Of a stretch of DNA of 64,000 bases, positions 26,387 through 35,489 are shown one piece after another. This stretch comes from Ruegeria sp. THAF33. Lineage in GTDB: Bacteria; Pseudomonadota; Alphaproteobacteria; Rhodobacterales; Rhodobacteraceae. The position numbers and the translations under genes were made by a program. The notes below the pieces were generated by a model. The model was not told where the DNA came from and searched no databases. It was given only the letters and a program-made list of their open reading frames with translations. The stretch lies in assembly GCF_009363615.1 (NCBI RefSeq), contig NZ_CP045385.1, forward strand, positions 434,001-498,000, read 5' to 3'. Numbering within the stretch: position 1 is the stretch's first letter; each line of letters begins with the position of its first letter.

Positions 26387-29333
26387 GGAGCCGTTCTCCT
26401 TCGGGGTCAACGAAATGCGCGCTGACAAGCGTCGCTTTGATGTTGGTGTCATCCACCGGGCTGACAATCTGCACGGTGTCGCCCAATCGCTGCGTCCCGC
26501 GTTTTACAAAGGCCAGGCCGATGCTGCTGGACAGGTGCGGCGAATAGGCAGCCGATGTGACATAGCCCAGATCGTTTTCCGGCAGGTGTGGCGCATCCTC
26601 GTCGAACACATGGCCACCGGCCAGTACGGTATCGGCGTTGTTGACCGGCTGAATGCCGACCAAAGCCAGGCCATCCGGATCGGTCAGTGCTTCGCGGGCG
26701 CTGAGCGTCGCACCGATACTGTCTTTCTTGTTTGAGACCATGCGCCCCATGCCCAGATTGTGGACGCTGGTGGTTCCGTTCAGTTCGTTTCCGGTGGCAT
26801 GGCCCTTTTCAATCCGCAGAACGCCAAGCGCTTCGGTGCCATACGGCGTTACGCCAGAGGGCTCTCCAAGCGCCATCAAATGTCGGATCAGCGCGTCACC
26901 GTACCGGGTAGGCACAGCCAGCTCGTAGGCCAACTCGCCCGAGAACGAGATACGGAACAGCCGCGCCGGGATCCCCCCGGCAATGGTCACCTCGCCACAC
27001 GCCATAAAGGGAAAACCTTCGTTGCTGATGTCATGGCCGTCATCAACGACCTTTTGCAGCAACTCGCGGGATTTCGGGCCCGCTATGGCATATTGTGCCC
27101 AAGCGTCGGTGGTCGAGATCATCTGCACATCCATGTCCGGAAACAGGCATTGATGCACGAACTCCATGTGGCGATAGACTCCAACCGCGTTTGCGGTTGT
27201 GGTGGTGACCACATAGTGATCCTCGGCCAGGCGGGCGGCGGTGCCGTCATCCATGGCTATGCCGTCTTCGCGCAGCATCAGGCCATAGCGGGTTCTGCCC
27301 ACCGGCAATTTGGCAAAGCCGTTGCAATAGATCTTGTTGAGGAATTCCGCGGCATCCGCGCCCTGCACGTCGATTTTGCCCAGCGTGGTCACGTCGCAGA
27401 CGCCGACACCGCTGCGTACGGCCAGAACCTCGCGATCCACGGATTCGCGCAAATGGGTCTCACCAGCCTTGGGGAACCATTGCGCACGCAGCCAGGGGCC
27501 CACCTCGACGAATACCGCGCCCTGTTCTTGGGCCCATTGGTGGCTGGGCGTCAGTCGCGTAGGTTTGAATTCTTTTCCGACCGAGCGCCCGGCCCAGGCC
27601 CCCATCGCCACGGGCGTGTACGGTGGCCGGAAGATGGTCGTGCCGGTTTCGGGAATGCTCTTGCCGGTGATCTCGGCCATCACGGCCAGCGCGCCGACAT
27701 TCGCGGTTTTGCCCTGATCCGTCGCCATGCCAAGGGTGGTATAGCGTTTCAGATGCTCGACACTGCGAAAGCCTTCCTGTTCGGCCAGTTTGACATCCTT
27801 GACGGTCACGTCATTCTGGAAATCCAGCCAGGCGCGGCCTTTGCCGGGCACATGCCACAACGGGGTGATACGGATCTCATCATCCTCGGCTTTCGGCAGG
27901 TCGACCGGACAGGCCCTGATCCCCAGCCCGTCAAGCGCCGCAAGTGCCGCATTGGTGCCCGAGGCGATCGCCCCGTGGCTGGTCAGGTTGCCCGCGGCGG
28001 CACCGGCGACACTCATACCCTTGGGCAGTTCGACAGGTGGGATGAAGGCTGCGAGCGGTTCGAACCATTGCGGCCGGCCGCGCTGATGGCATGTCAATTG
28101 CACATTCGGATTCCACCCACCCGAAACGCCCAGACCGCTTACTTCGATGGGGCGGGTTTGACCATCGGTCATCTGCACGGTGATCGATTTCAGCCCCAAA
28201 CGGCCCTGCGTGTTCGTGACCTGCGCCCCGGCCAGCAATTCACATTCTGCAATGCGCGGTGCATCGTGGCGCGGGTCGATCACGGCAACAACTTTGATCC
28301 CGGCTTTGATCAGATCCTGTGCGGCGCGGTGTCCTTCGTCATTGTTGGTGAAGATCGCCACACGCTGGCCCGGTGTCGCAGCCCAGCGGTTTGCATAGGC
28401 CCGCATCGCGCCCGCCAGCATTATGCCCGGTCGGTCGTTGTTTTCGAAAGCAATCTGACGTTCGGTAGAGCCGGCACAAAGCACCGTGTGCTTCGCGTAG
28501 ATGCGCCACAGAATCTGGCGTGGTTTCCCCGCCTCGGGCACCGCAAGGTGATCCGAGACCCGCTCAAGCGCGCCGTGAATGCCGTGATCATAGGTGCCGA
28601 ACACGGTGGTGCGCGTCAGAAGGCGCACATTGTCCATCGACGCCAGTTCTCCCAGTGTCTGCGCGACCCAATCGGCATTCGAAATGCCCTCGAACCGGTC
28701 ACAGTCAGACAACAGACGCCCACCCATCCGGCTGTCTTCGTCCGCCAGAATGACCCGCGCGCCAGACCGCGCCGCCGTCAACGCCGCGATCAGGCCGGAA
28801 GGACCGGCACCGATAACCAGGACATCGCAATGCAAATAGCCCTTGTCGTAGATATCCGGGTCGGCCTCCTGCGTCAGGCTGCCCAGACCGGCCGCCTTGC
28901 GGATCATCGGTTCATAGAGCTTTTCCCAGAACGCCTTGGGCCACATGAAGGTCTTGTAATAGAAACCCGCCGTCAAAAAGGGCGAAAGCCGATCATTGAT
29001 CGACAGCGCATCGAAGGCGAGCGAGGGCCAGCGGTTCTGCGATGTCGCCTCGAGCCCGTCGAACAGTTCGACCGTGGTCGCGCGTGTGTTGGGCTCCTGC
29101 CGGTTGCCTGTGCGCAGCTCGACCAGCGCGTTGGGCTCTTCCGAGCCCGAGGCCAGCACACCGCGTGGACGGTGGTATTTGAACGAACGGCCAACCAACC
29201 GCACGTCATTGGCCAGCAGCGCCGAGGCCAGCGTATCACCCTTATAGCCTTCGTAGGATTTGCCATCGAAGGTAAAGCGCAGCTTTTTGGACCGGTCGAT
29301 CAGACCGCCCTGCAAACGATTGTTCTGGGTCAT
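26379..29333 (-). CDS. soxA: Sarcosine oxidase alpha subunit
   Basis: A 984-residue alpha subunit. The N-terminal ferredoxin-like fold (FTFDGKSYEGYKGDTLASAL) is followed by an NAD-binding Rossmann motif, GAGPSGLIAALTAARSGARV, near residue 175, and a C-terminal aminomethyltransferase (GCV_T-like) domain that binds tetrahydrofolate, from about residue 610. The complex oxidatively demethylates sarcosine to glycine, passing the methyl to folate and reducing O2. Its ATG overlaps the soxD stop (ATGA). Length and domain order are normal. Confidence 0.93.
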   Translation of the reverse strand: MTQNNRLQGGLIDRSKKLRFTFDGKSYEGYKGDTLASALLANDVRLVGRSFKYHRPRGVLASGSEEPNALVELRTGNRQEPNTRATTVELFDGLEATSQNRWPSLAFDALSINDRLSPFLTAGFYYKTFMWPKAFWEKLYEPMIRKAAGLGSLTQEADPDIYDKGYLHCDVLVIGAGPSGLIAALTAARSGARVILADEDSRMGGRLLSDCDRFEGISNADWVAQTLGELASMDNVRLLTRTTVFGTYDHGIHGALERVSDHLAVPEAGKPRQILWRIYAKHTVLCAGSTERQIAFENNDRPGIMLAGAMRAYANRWAATPGQRVAIFTNNDEGHRAAQDLIKAGIKVVAVIDPRHDAPRIAECELLAGAQVTNTQGRLGLKSITVQMTDGQTRPIEVSGLGVSGGWNPNVQLTCHQRGRPQWFEPLAAFIPPVELPKGMSVAGAAAGNLTSHGAIASGTNAALAALDGLGIRACPVDLPKAEDDEIRITPLWHVPGKGRAWLDFQNDVTVKDVKLAEQEGFRSVEHLKRYTTLGMATDQGKTANVGALAVMAEITGKSIPETGTTIFRPPYTPVAMGAWAGRSVGKEFKPTRLTPSHQWAQEQGAVFVEVGPWLRAQWFPKAGETHLRESVDREVLAVRSGVGVCDVTTLGKIDVQGADAAEFLNKIYCNGFAKLPVGRTRYGLMLREDGIAMDDGTAARLAEDHYVVTTTTANAVGVYRHMEFVHQCLFPDMDVQMISTTDAWAQYAIAGPKSRELLQKVVDDGHDISNEGFPFMACGEVTIAGGIPARLFRISFSGELAYELAVPTRYGDALIRHLMALGEPSGVTPYGTEALGVLRIEKGHATGNELNGTTSVHNLGMGRMVSNKKDSIGATLSAREALTDPDGLALVGIQPVNNADTVLAGGHVFDEDAPHLPENDLGYVTSAAYSPHLSSSIGLAFVKRGTQRLGDTVQIVSPVDDTNIKATLVSAHFVDPEGERLRA

Positions 29334-29617
29334 TTTCCCCGTCCCGTCTTGCGGGCTACATCCCGCGCCAGTTCTGTAGCCAGAATTTCATGGGTCAGCG
29401 TGTCGCGTGTCACAACAAGCCACGATCTGTCGCCCTGCTCGTGAAACCACAGCTCTCGGTGGGTTCCTGCCGGGTTGTCGCGCAGGTAGACATAGTCGTG
29501 AAACTCAGCGGCGGCCGTGTCGGATTGCCAGTCGGGCCGATTGATCAGGCTCGCGTCGCCCAGATAGGTGAATTCGGACGCGTCTCGCGGGCCAAGCAGT
29601 GGATGATTGATGATCAT
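29330..29617 (-). CDS. soxD: Sarcosine oxidase delta subunit, lacking zinc cysteines
   Basis: A 95-residue delta subunit recognised by LGPRDASEFTYLGDA at the N-terminus and RELWFHEQGDRSWLVVTRDT in the C-terminal half. Characterised delta subunits bind zinc with Cys in C-P-x-C-G near residue 6-9, a His, and Cys in H-x-x-G-C-R. Here the first motif is N-H-P-L-L-G and the second is H-E-Q-G-D-R, so all three cysteines are gone and only the His remains. The gene is otherwise intact and coupled to soxA by ATGA overlap, so it is probably a zinc-free variant and not a pseudogene. Confidence 0.87.
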   Translation of the reverse strand: MIINHPLLGPRDASEFTYLGDASLINRPDWQSDTAAAEFHDYVYLRDNPAGTHRELWFHEQGDRSWLVVTRDTLTHEILATELARDVARKTGRGK

Positions 29618-29629
29618 GTGCGGGCCTCC

Positions 29630-30880
29630 TCAGTGCAGGTTGGGCTGTGCGCCCACACCTTTTTCGTCAATCATCCGGCCGGTTCTGAACCGGTCCAGCC
29701 GATAGGCCGTTGCAACGTCATGCGGTCGGTCGGTGGCCATCAGATGCGCGAAACAAAAACCAGATGCTGGGGTTGCCTTGAAACCGCCGTAGCACCAGCC
29801 ACCATTGAAATAGAGCCCTTCAATTCCGGTGTGATCTATGAACGGCGAACCATCCATCGACATATCCATCACGCCGCCCCACATCCGCAGCAGGCGCGCG
29901 CGGCCGATCATCGGCATCAGGGACATGCCGCCTTCGGCCACGTCCTCGACCACGGGCAGGTTGCCGCGTTGTGCATAGGTATTGTAGCCATCGATATCGC
30001 CGCCAAAGACCAGACCGCCCTTGTCCGATTGGCTGACATAGAAATGTCCGGCGCCATAAGTGATCACCCCGTCAAGCACCGGTTTCAGCCCTTCCGTCAC
30101 AAAGGCCTGGAGCACGTGGCTTTCGATCGGCAGGCGCATCCCCGCCTGTGCCATCACGCGCCCGGAAGACCCGGCAACCGCCACGCCTACCTTCTTGGCG
30201 CCGATGTAACCCCGTGTGGTTTCAACACCCAGCAGTTTTCCGTTTTCGATGCGGAACCCGGTGACTTCGCAATTCTGGATGATGTCGACCCCCCGTTGAT
30301 CCGCGGCACGGGCATAGCCCCAAGCGACACCGTCATGACGCGCCGTACCACCGCGGCGATGCAACAGACCGCCCTTGATCGGAAAGCGCGCATCGTCAAA
30401 GTTCAGGAACGGGTACATCGCACGAACGCCCTCTGCATCCAGCAGTTCCGCCCCAGAGCCGGTGAACATCATCGCGTTGCCACGACGACGATACGCGTCA
30501 CGCTGCGCGTCCGTATGACAGAGGTTCAGAATACCGCGCTGACTGACCATCGCATTGTAGTTCAGGTCCTGTTCAAGATTTTCCCACAGTTTCAGCGACA
30601 GCTCATAGAATGGCTGGTTGCCATCCAACAGGTAATTGGCACGAATGATCGTTGTGTTCCGCCCCACGTTGCCGCCACCGATCCAGCCTTTTTCCAGAAC
30701 CGCCACCCTGGCGGCGTTGTGTTCCTTGGCCAGATAGTATGCCGTCGCAAGGCCGTGACCGCCGCCGCCGATCACGATGAAATCATAGCTTGATTGAGGC
30801 TCGGGATCGCGCCAAGCCGGTGTCCAGCCCCGGTGCCCTTTCAAAACCTGCCGCATGATCGCGAGTGCCGAATACCGCAT
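29630..30880 (-). CDS. soxB: Sarcosine oxidase beta subunit
   Basis: A 416-residue FAD/FMN-binding beta subunit and the first gene of soxB-D-A-G. The FAD Rossmann motif is VIGGGGHGLATAYYLAKEH near residue 35. The covalent FMN attachment region shows RRGGTARHDGVAWGYARAAD near residue 180, retaining the expected His. This subunit carries the amine-oxidising active site. The spacing to soxD is 12 bases. No terminator or clear promoter box was recognised in the 213 bases before it. Confidence 0.93.
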   Translation of the reverse strand: MRYSALAIMRQVLKGHRGWTPAWRDPEPQSSYDFIVIGGGGHGLATAYYLAKEHNAARVAVLEKGWIGGGNVGRNTTIIRANYLLDGNQPFYELSLKLWENLEQDLNYNAMVSQRGILNLCHTDAQRDAYRRRGNAMMFTGSGAELLDAEGVRAMYPFLNFDDARFPIKGGLLHRRGGTARHDGVAWGYARAADQRGVDIIQNCEVTGFRIENGKLLGVETTRGYIGAKKVGVAVAGSSGRVMAQAGMRLPIESHVLQAFVTEGLKPVLDGVITYGAGHFYVSQSDKGGLVFGGDIDGYNTYAQRGNLPVVEDVAEGGMSLMPMIGRARLLRMWGGVMDMSMDGSPFIDHTGIEGLYFNGGWCYGGFKATPASGFCFAHLMATDRPHDVATAYRLDRFRTGRMIDEKGVGAQPNLH

Positions 30881-30915
30881 GAATATGTGTCCTTAACCCT
30901 CAGTGCGCCGAAGCA

Positions 30916-31101
30916 TCATGTGCCGCCGGGAAAGCCCCAGTCACGACGTAATCCGTCACGGAGTTTATCGGTTGCGACAATTTTCAGGCCGGTATTCGGA
31001 TTGATTGGCGCGCGATCGGGCAGTTTTCCGGGTGCCCACCATGACCGCGGCGTTGCAGTTGCAAGATAAAACGCATCGCACCTGTTGCAGGGATCAGAAC
31101 C
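30916..31101 (-). other. Orphan coding-like frame, possible gene remnant
   Basis: Between soxB and moeA the minus strand holds an open frame of about 60 codons with protein-like composition: CNRCDAFYLATATPRSWWAP near the start, a middle LPDRAPINPNTGLKIVATDK and the ending RDGLRRDWGFPGGT-stop. It has no ATG, GTG or TTG start and is closed upstream by a TGA at 31102-31104. It looks like the C-terminus of a gene whose 5' part is missing, perhaps displaced when moeA was placed upstream. I cannot name the family. Confidence 0.4.
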
Positions 31102-32338
31102 TCAACAATTCTATCGAATGCCCAGCGGGCAGGTCTTCGATCTCGGCCGGTATGATCGCCAACCCGTCTGCCTGCGCCAGCAAGGCGACACGGCCACTGT
31201 AGGCGGGCGCCATCAGACGTACATTGGGAAGGCCACGCGGCGAAGTGCCGTCAATCTGGACCGGACGATACTCCTGACGACCCGCGCGACGCTGCACGGG
31301 TTCAGCCAGCACGGCCTGAACAGGTATCTGAGGTCTGTGGCACAAGCCTGCGCGCCGCGCCATCATCTGCGACCCGATTATCTGCCATGTCACATAAGCT
31401 GACACCGGGTTGCCGGGCAGACCAACGTAAAGAGCGCGCCCGCGCCGCCCGAACATGACCGGTTTACCCGGCTTCATCGCCACTTTCATGACATCGGTTT
31501 CGCCGCCAATCGCGCTGAAAAGCCGGGGCATGTGATCTTCATCCCCGACCGACACGCCCCCGGTCGTGACGATGAGGTCCGAGGCATCGCATGCCTCGCG
31601 CAGAACCTGTTCCAGACGGGTCGGGTCATCCTCGACCGGTCCCCGGTCGGTCAGTTCGATCCAGGGTTTTTGCAACAGCGCCAGCAGCATATAACGGTTC
31701 GAGTTGTAGATTTGGCCGGGGTCGAGGGGTTCGCCCAGGTGACGCAGTTCGCTGCCTGTCGAAAAGATCGTGACCCTCAGTTTTCGAAATACCAGGACTT
31801 CACCATACCCGGCGGATGCCAGCGCGGCCATCTCGCGCGGTCCAATTTCACAGCCGCGTCGCAAGATCGGACCCCCAGCACAAAGATCTTCCCCCGCACG
31901 CCGGATATGCTGGCCGGGTTTCGGGCGGCGGGTGAATCGAATCCTGTCGATCAGAAGATCGCAATCTTCCTGCATCAGCACGGCATCGAATTCAGGCGGC
32001 ACCGGAGCGCCCGTGAAAATGCGCAAAGCGCTGCCTTCGGGGGCATCATGGTCGCCGCAGTCACCCGCAGCCACGCGCCCGGCGATGGGCAGCGCGAACA
32101 CCGGCCCATCACCCAGATCACCAGTGCGGACGGCATAGCCATCCATGGCCGAGTTGTCGAAGGCAGGCATATCGACCTTGCTGGCGCAATCCTCGGCCAG
32201 AACCCGGCCTATTGCTTGTTCCAGCGGCAAAATCTCGGTTTCAGTGACAGGATCGGCGACGGAAAGACCGCGCTCAAGGGCGTCCTCGACAGTCAGATAC
32301 ATGTGGGCGTGGCGGTCACAGGCACATCCATCAGCCAT
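31094..32338 (-). CDS. moeA: Molybdopterin molybdenumtransferase MoeA
   Basis: A 414-residue enzyme that inserts molybdate into adenylylated molybdopterin to form the molybdenum cofactor in the cytoplasm. Family motifs are DMPAFDNSAMDGYAVR (about residue 56), FTGAPVPPEFDAV (about 108), STGSEL (about 190), VTTGGVSVGDED (about 258) and YVGLPGNPVSA (about 315). The start is coupled to the upstream small gene by an eight-base ATGGCTGA overlap. Its product could serve the CoxL-type enzyme at 14783. Confidence 0.92.
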   Translation of the reverse strand: MADGCACDRHAHMYLTVEDALERGLSVADPVTETEILPLEQAIGRVLAEDCASKVDMPAFDNSAMDGYAVRTGDLGDGPVFALPIAGRVAAGDCGDHDAPEGSALRIFTGAPVPPEFDAVLMQEDCDLLIDRIRFTRRPKPGQHIRRAGEDLCAGGPILRRGCEIGPREMAALASAGYGEVLVFRKLRVTIFSTGSELRHLGEPLDPGQIYNSNRYMLLALLQKPWIELTDRGPVEDDPTRLEQVLREACDASDLIVTTGGVSVGDEDHMPRLFSAIGGETDVMKVAMKPGKPVMFGRRGRALYVGLPGNPVSAYVTWQIIGSQMMARRAGLCHRPQIPVQAVLAEPVQRRAGRQEYRPVQIDGTSPRGLPNVRLMAPAYSGRVALLAQADGLAIIPAEIEDLPAGHSIELLRF

Positions 32339-32678
32339 TTTGAGTCTCCGAAAATATTAAGCGTCCTGCAAATCCCGGCTGTTCGGCCGGATCGGGATTG
32401 GGCAGGCCGGCCTTGAATTCTTCCAAATCCGAGCTGGGATCAGCAACGAACGGCAGCGTATCCATGCCATACCGACCATGCGCGGCGCGACCTATGCCGT
32501 CATCGCCTTCTTGCTCGGACGACAAATCCGGCTCGGGTTGGCCGCAAAGCTCAAACACGCGCGCGCAGTCAGAGTTCATGCCAAGGGTGGGCGTTACGGA
32601 GGGCAGCCCCGCCAACCTCTTGAAGCCCACGGGATCCCCGGCAGGGGTTGGTGCAGATAGCGTCAGCCAAGTGTTCAT
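32331..32678 (-). CDS. Uncharacterised 115-residue protein coupled to moeA
   Basis: I do not recognise this family. The product is acidic and proline-rich (TPAGDPVGFKRLAGLPSVTP, later DPSSDLEEFKAGLPNPDPAE), with no membrane segment or signal peptide. Evidence that it is real: a strong GGAGGG ribosome site five bases before its ATG, and an eight-base overlap with the moeA start, giving translational coupling. A role in molybdenum cofactor or molybdoenzyme handling is inferred from this context only. Confidence 0.55.
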   Translation of the reverse strand: MNTWLTLSAPTPAGDPVGFKRLAGLPSVTPTLGMNSDCARVFELCGQPEPDLSSEQEGDDGIGRAAHGRYGMDTLPFVADPSSDLEEFKAGLPNPDPAEQPGFAGRLIFSETQNG

Positions 32679-33009
32679 CCGTCCCTCCGGAGCTCAGGCC
32701 GCCCGGCGGGACCCCCCCGCAGGTCAGCCGAAACGCTGATCATCACCGGCAAAAGGACGCGATGGTTTTGTCGCACAGTCCGGCCAGAAATTCCCGGCCA
32801 ATGGACAGCAAGGCGGGTTTACTGTCATTGACATAGGTCATGATCCGCGTTCGGGCGCCCCATCAGAAAGGGCGCATTGCCGCCTCTGTCGGTTCCGCAG
32901 GTATTGAAATCGCAACCGCAGCGCTGCACTGGCCCTTTGGTCGGTTTCGAAAGGAAAAAGGCCAGCTTGGTCGTGAAAAAGTCGACAAGTGCAGGTGTCG
33001 GGGTCTTTT
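32679..33009. other. 331-base spacer between the aldehyde dehydrogenase and the moeA pair
   Basis: No convincing gene. A 32-codon ATG frame (32743-32841, minus strand) has no ribosome site. The region presumably carries the promoter for the 115-residue gene and moeA and the 3' end of the aldehyde dehydrogenase transcript. I saw no strong terminator hairpin. Confidence 0.4.
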
Positions 33010-34440
33010 TCAGCAGATCTCGGCCGAATGCCAGACGTTTTTGACCGTCATGTAATTCTCAAGGCCTTCGGTTCCGCCTTCCCGACCATAGCCACTGGAT
33101 TTCACGCCCCCAAAGGGCGTTTCCGGCATCGATGCTTCAAGCGTGTTGATCGACAAATTACCGACCTCGACCTCGTCAATCAGACGGTCGATGTAATCCG
33201 CCCGATTGGTGAAAGCGTACCCCGCCAGCCCGTATGGAACTGAATTCGCTAGATCGACCGCCTCATCCAGCGAAGCAACCGGGTTGATCACCGCAACCGG
33301 TCCAAACGGCTCTTCGCGCATGATCCGCGCCCCTTTAGGAACGTTCAATAACACCGTGGGTTCAAAGAAATATCCCCGCTCACCAAGCCGCGATCCCCCT
33401 GTGGCAAGCGTTGCCCCTTGTGCCACTGCGTCTTCAACCAGCTCTGACAAGGCGGGCACGCGCCGGTCGTTGGCCGTTGGGCCCATTTCAACGGTTGCGT
33501 CAAGCCCATTGCCGACAACCGTGGCTTTGGCCCTAGCAACAAACCCGGCCGCATAGGCGTCAAAAATACTCTCATGCGCGAAGAAACGGGTTGGCGAAGT
33601 GCAGACCTGACCGGCATTGCGCATTTTGCGGACCGCGCCTGAAACGGCCGCCGATTGCACATCCGTATCTTCGCAAACGATGACCGGCGCGTGGCCGCCC
33701 AGCTCCATGAGCACTCGGGTGTCGTGCCGGGCCGCCAAAATGGTCAAATGACGCCCGACGGTTGTCGATCCGGTGAAGGCCACCAGGCGAACGGGGTCCT
33801 GCGGGATCAGATGGCCGGATATCTCGGATGGTTCACCGAAAACCAAATTCAGAACCCCTGCTGGCAGACCGGCATCTTCGAACGCTTTTGCTATGTGCAA
33901 AGCGCCGGCAGGCGTTTCTTCTGCCGCTTTCAGGATCACCGAACAGCCCGAGGCCAAAGCACCGGCGATTTTCCGGGCAGGTTGGCTCATGGGGAAGTTC
34001 CATGGCGAAAATGCCGCGACAACGCCGACAGGCTGGTGATGAACTGCAAATTTGTGACCCTGCGCCGCCGGAATGATCCGCCCATAGGTCCGCATCGCCT
34101 CGCCCGCATCCCATTCAAAGAACTCGGCGCCGCGAATGACCTCCAGCCGGGCCTGCTTCAGAGGCTTGCCATGTTCCAGAGTAATGGAATGCGCGATTTC
34201 TTCCTGCCGCTGACGCATGAGGGCTGCCGCCCGCAGGATCGTATCCGCGCGTTCCCGCGGCGATGTGCGGCGCCACAGTCGAAAGCCTTCGACGGCCGCT
34301 TGCAGCGCGTCGTCCAGGTCTTTCACCGATGCGCAAGGCAATCGACCGAGTTCTTCCTCGGTTGCCGGGTTGACAACCGGGATATCGCGCCCGGTTTTTC
34401 GCCACGTGCCGCCAATGAACAGCCTGAGCTCTGGATACAT
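33010..34440 (-). CDS. NAD(P)-dependent aldehyde dehydrogenase, semialdehyde-dehydrogenase type
   Basis: A 476-residue ALDH. The catalytic Cys is in AGQVCTSPTRF (about residue 283), the general base Glu in MELGGHAP (about 250), and the cofactor and oxyanion motifs in FSPWNFPMSQPARKIAGALA. The C-terminal motif PFGGVKSSGYGREGG is typical of succinate/glutarate semialdehyde and 2-aminomuconate-type dehydrogenases. The start at 34440 has GGAGG ten bases upstream and gives the normal N-terminus; an in-frame start at 34491 is less likely. In context (3-hydroxyanthranilate dioxygenase and aldolase-like genes divergently placed) it may oxidise the aldehyde released in ring-cleavage catabolism. Confidence 0.9.
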   Translation of the reverse strand: MYPELRLFIGGTWRKTGRDIPVVNPATEEELGRLPCASVKDLDDALQAAVEGFRLWRRTSPRERADTILRAAALMRQRQEEIAHSITLEHGKPLKQARLEVIRGAEFFEWDAGEAMRTYGRIIPAAQGHKFAVHHQPVGVVAAFSPWNFPMSQPARKIAGALASGCSVILKAAEETPAGALHIAKAFEDAGLPAGVLNLVFGEPSEISGHLIPQDPVRLVAFTGSTTVGRHLTILAARHDTRVLMELGGHAPVIVCEDTDVQSAAVSGAVRKMRNAGQVCTSPTRFFAHESIFDAYAAGFVARAKATVVGNGLDATVEMGPTANDRRVPALSELVEDAVAQGATLATGGSRLGERGYFFEPTVLLNVPKGARIMREEPFGPVAVINPVASLDEAVDLANSVPYGLAGYAFTNRADYIDRLIDEVEVGNLSINTLEASMPETPFGGVKSSGYGREGGTEGLENYMTVKNVWHSAEIC

Positions 34441-34521
34441 GAAACCGGCGCCTCCATTTGCCTTGATTTTTGATCGCGCGATGCCTCGCATGAGTTCAAG
34501 CGCATTGCGCGAATACGGATA

Positions 34522-35487
34522 TCAAATTGGCGAATATCTGGTCTGTCTGCTCTGCGCCGCCCGATGCAGAGCCGTTTTGAAAGCGCGCCCCGCGGGCGAC
34601 AGATCGTCGTCGGCACGGAAGGACACTCCAATCGGCCCCTGCCCAAAAGGAACCTCCCAGGCGAGCTGGGCAAGATGGTTGTTTTCGATATCCTGGACGA
34701 CGACCTCGGCAGGCATAAGGCCTATCAGGTCGCGGGATTGCAGCAGCGCTCGGTTCGTCAGGTAGGACACGGATTCTATGGCGACCGGTGGCACATATTG
34801 CTGCTGGCCGACGAAAAAATGATCCGCCTGACGTCGCAACGTGGTCTCTTGCGGGGGAAGAATCCAGCCAAACGGCTTGGTTTGCGCAAAGGTCACGGCG
34901 TCCCGCCCCGCAAGCGGGTGTTTAGGGCCGACAATGGCCAATATCCGATCCCCGAACAGTTTTTCCTGTCGAATCTTGTCGCGATGCCGGTGCGACGGCA
35001 GGCGTCCTACAACCATGTCGATCTCACCCGACAGCAACCGGGGCATGAGCACCTCGTTGGTCCCTTCGCTGATCTTGACTGCAACGTTCGGGCGGTCTTT
35101 CAGCAGCAGTTCGATGGCGGCGGGTAGCAGGCTGGTTGACGCCGCAAGCAGTGTTCCCACCACGACACGGCCGGAATTTCCTTCGTTCAGATCGTCCAGT
35201 TCCTGCGCGGCATTCGACACCTGCGCAAATATCAGCTTCCCGTGACGTATGAGAGTTTCGCCAAAAACCGTTGGCACGACGCCTCGGTTGGTGCGCGTGA
35301 ACAGCTTGACTTCGAAGTCCAGTTCAAGATCTTGAATCATCTTGGTTGCCGCTGGCTGAGATATTCCCAACTCACGCGCGGCATTCTGAATGTTTCCATG
35401 CGCACCCACGGCAACCAGCAAACGCAGCTGTCGCAGTTTCAGGCGGGTCAAGGCGCGGTCCACGATGCGAGAATGACGCCCCACCAT
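34522..35487 (-). CDS. LysR family transcriptional regulator
   Basis: A 321-residue LysR protein with helix-turn-helix LRQLRLLVAVGAHGNIQNAA and LGISQPAATKMIQDLE (residues ~17-60) and a substrate-binding domain from about residue 105. It resembles the GbpR/PcaQ subgroup, common in aromatic catabolism. Its ATG follows the aspartate-dehydrogenase-like stop by two bases, so they are coupled, and the aldehyde dehydrogenase follows 81 bases downstream. A palindrome at 36332 is a candidate binding site for divergent control. Confidence 0.88.
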   Translation of the reverse strand: MVGRHSRIVDRALTRLKLRQLRLLVAVGAHGNIQNAARELGISQPAATKMIQDLELDFEVKLFTRTNRGVVPTVFGETLIRHGKLIFAQVSNAAQELDDLNEGNSGRVVVGTLLAASTSLLPAAIELLLKDRPNVAVKISEGTNEVLMPRLLSGEIDMVVGRLPSHRHRDKIRQEKLFGDRILAIVGPKHPLAGRDAVTFAQTKPFGWILPPQETTLRRQADHFFVGQQQYVPPVAIESVSYLTNRALLQSRDLIGLMPAEVVVQDIENNHLAQLAWEVPFGQGPIGVSFRADDDLSPAGRAFKTALHRAAQSRQTRYSPI

Positions 35488-35489
35488 GG

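Noticed and set aside
26760..29444. 894-codon open frame on the plus strand opposite soxA
   Set aside because: It is antisense to an intact, well-conserved gene, shows no family motif, and long shadow frames are expected in GC-rich coding DNA.
29390..30793. 467-codon plus-strand frame opposite soxD and soxB
   Set aside because: Shadow of conserved sarcosine oxidase subunits.
32743..32841. 32-codon ATG frame upstream of the 115-residue gene
   Set aside because: No ribosome site and too short to judge; no known leader-peptide pattern.
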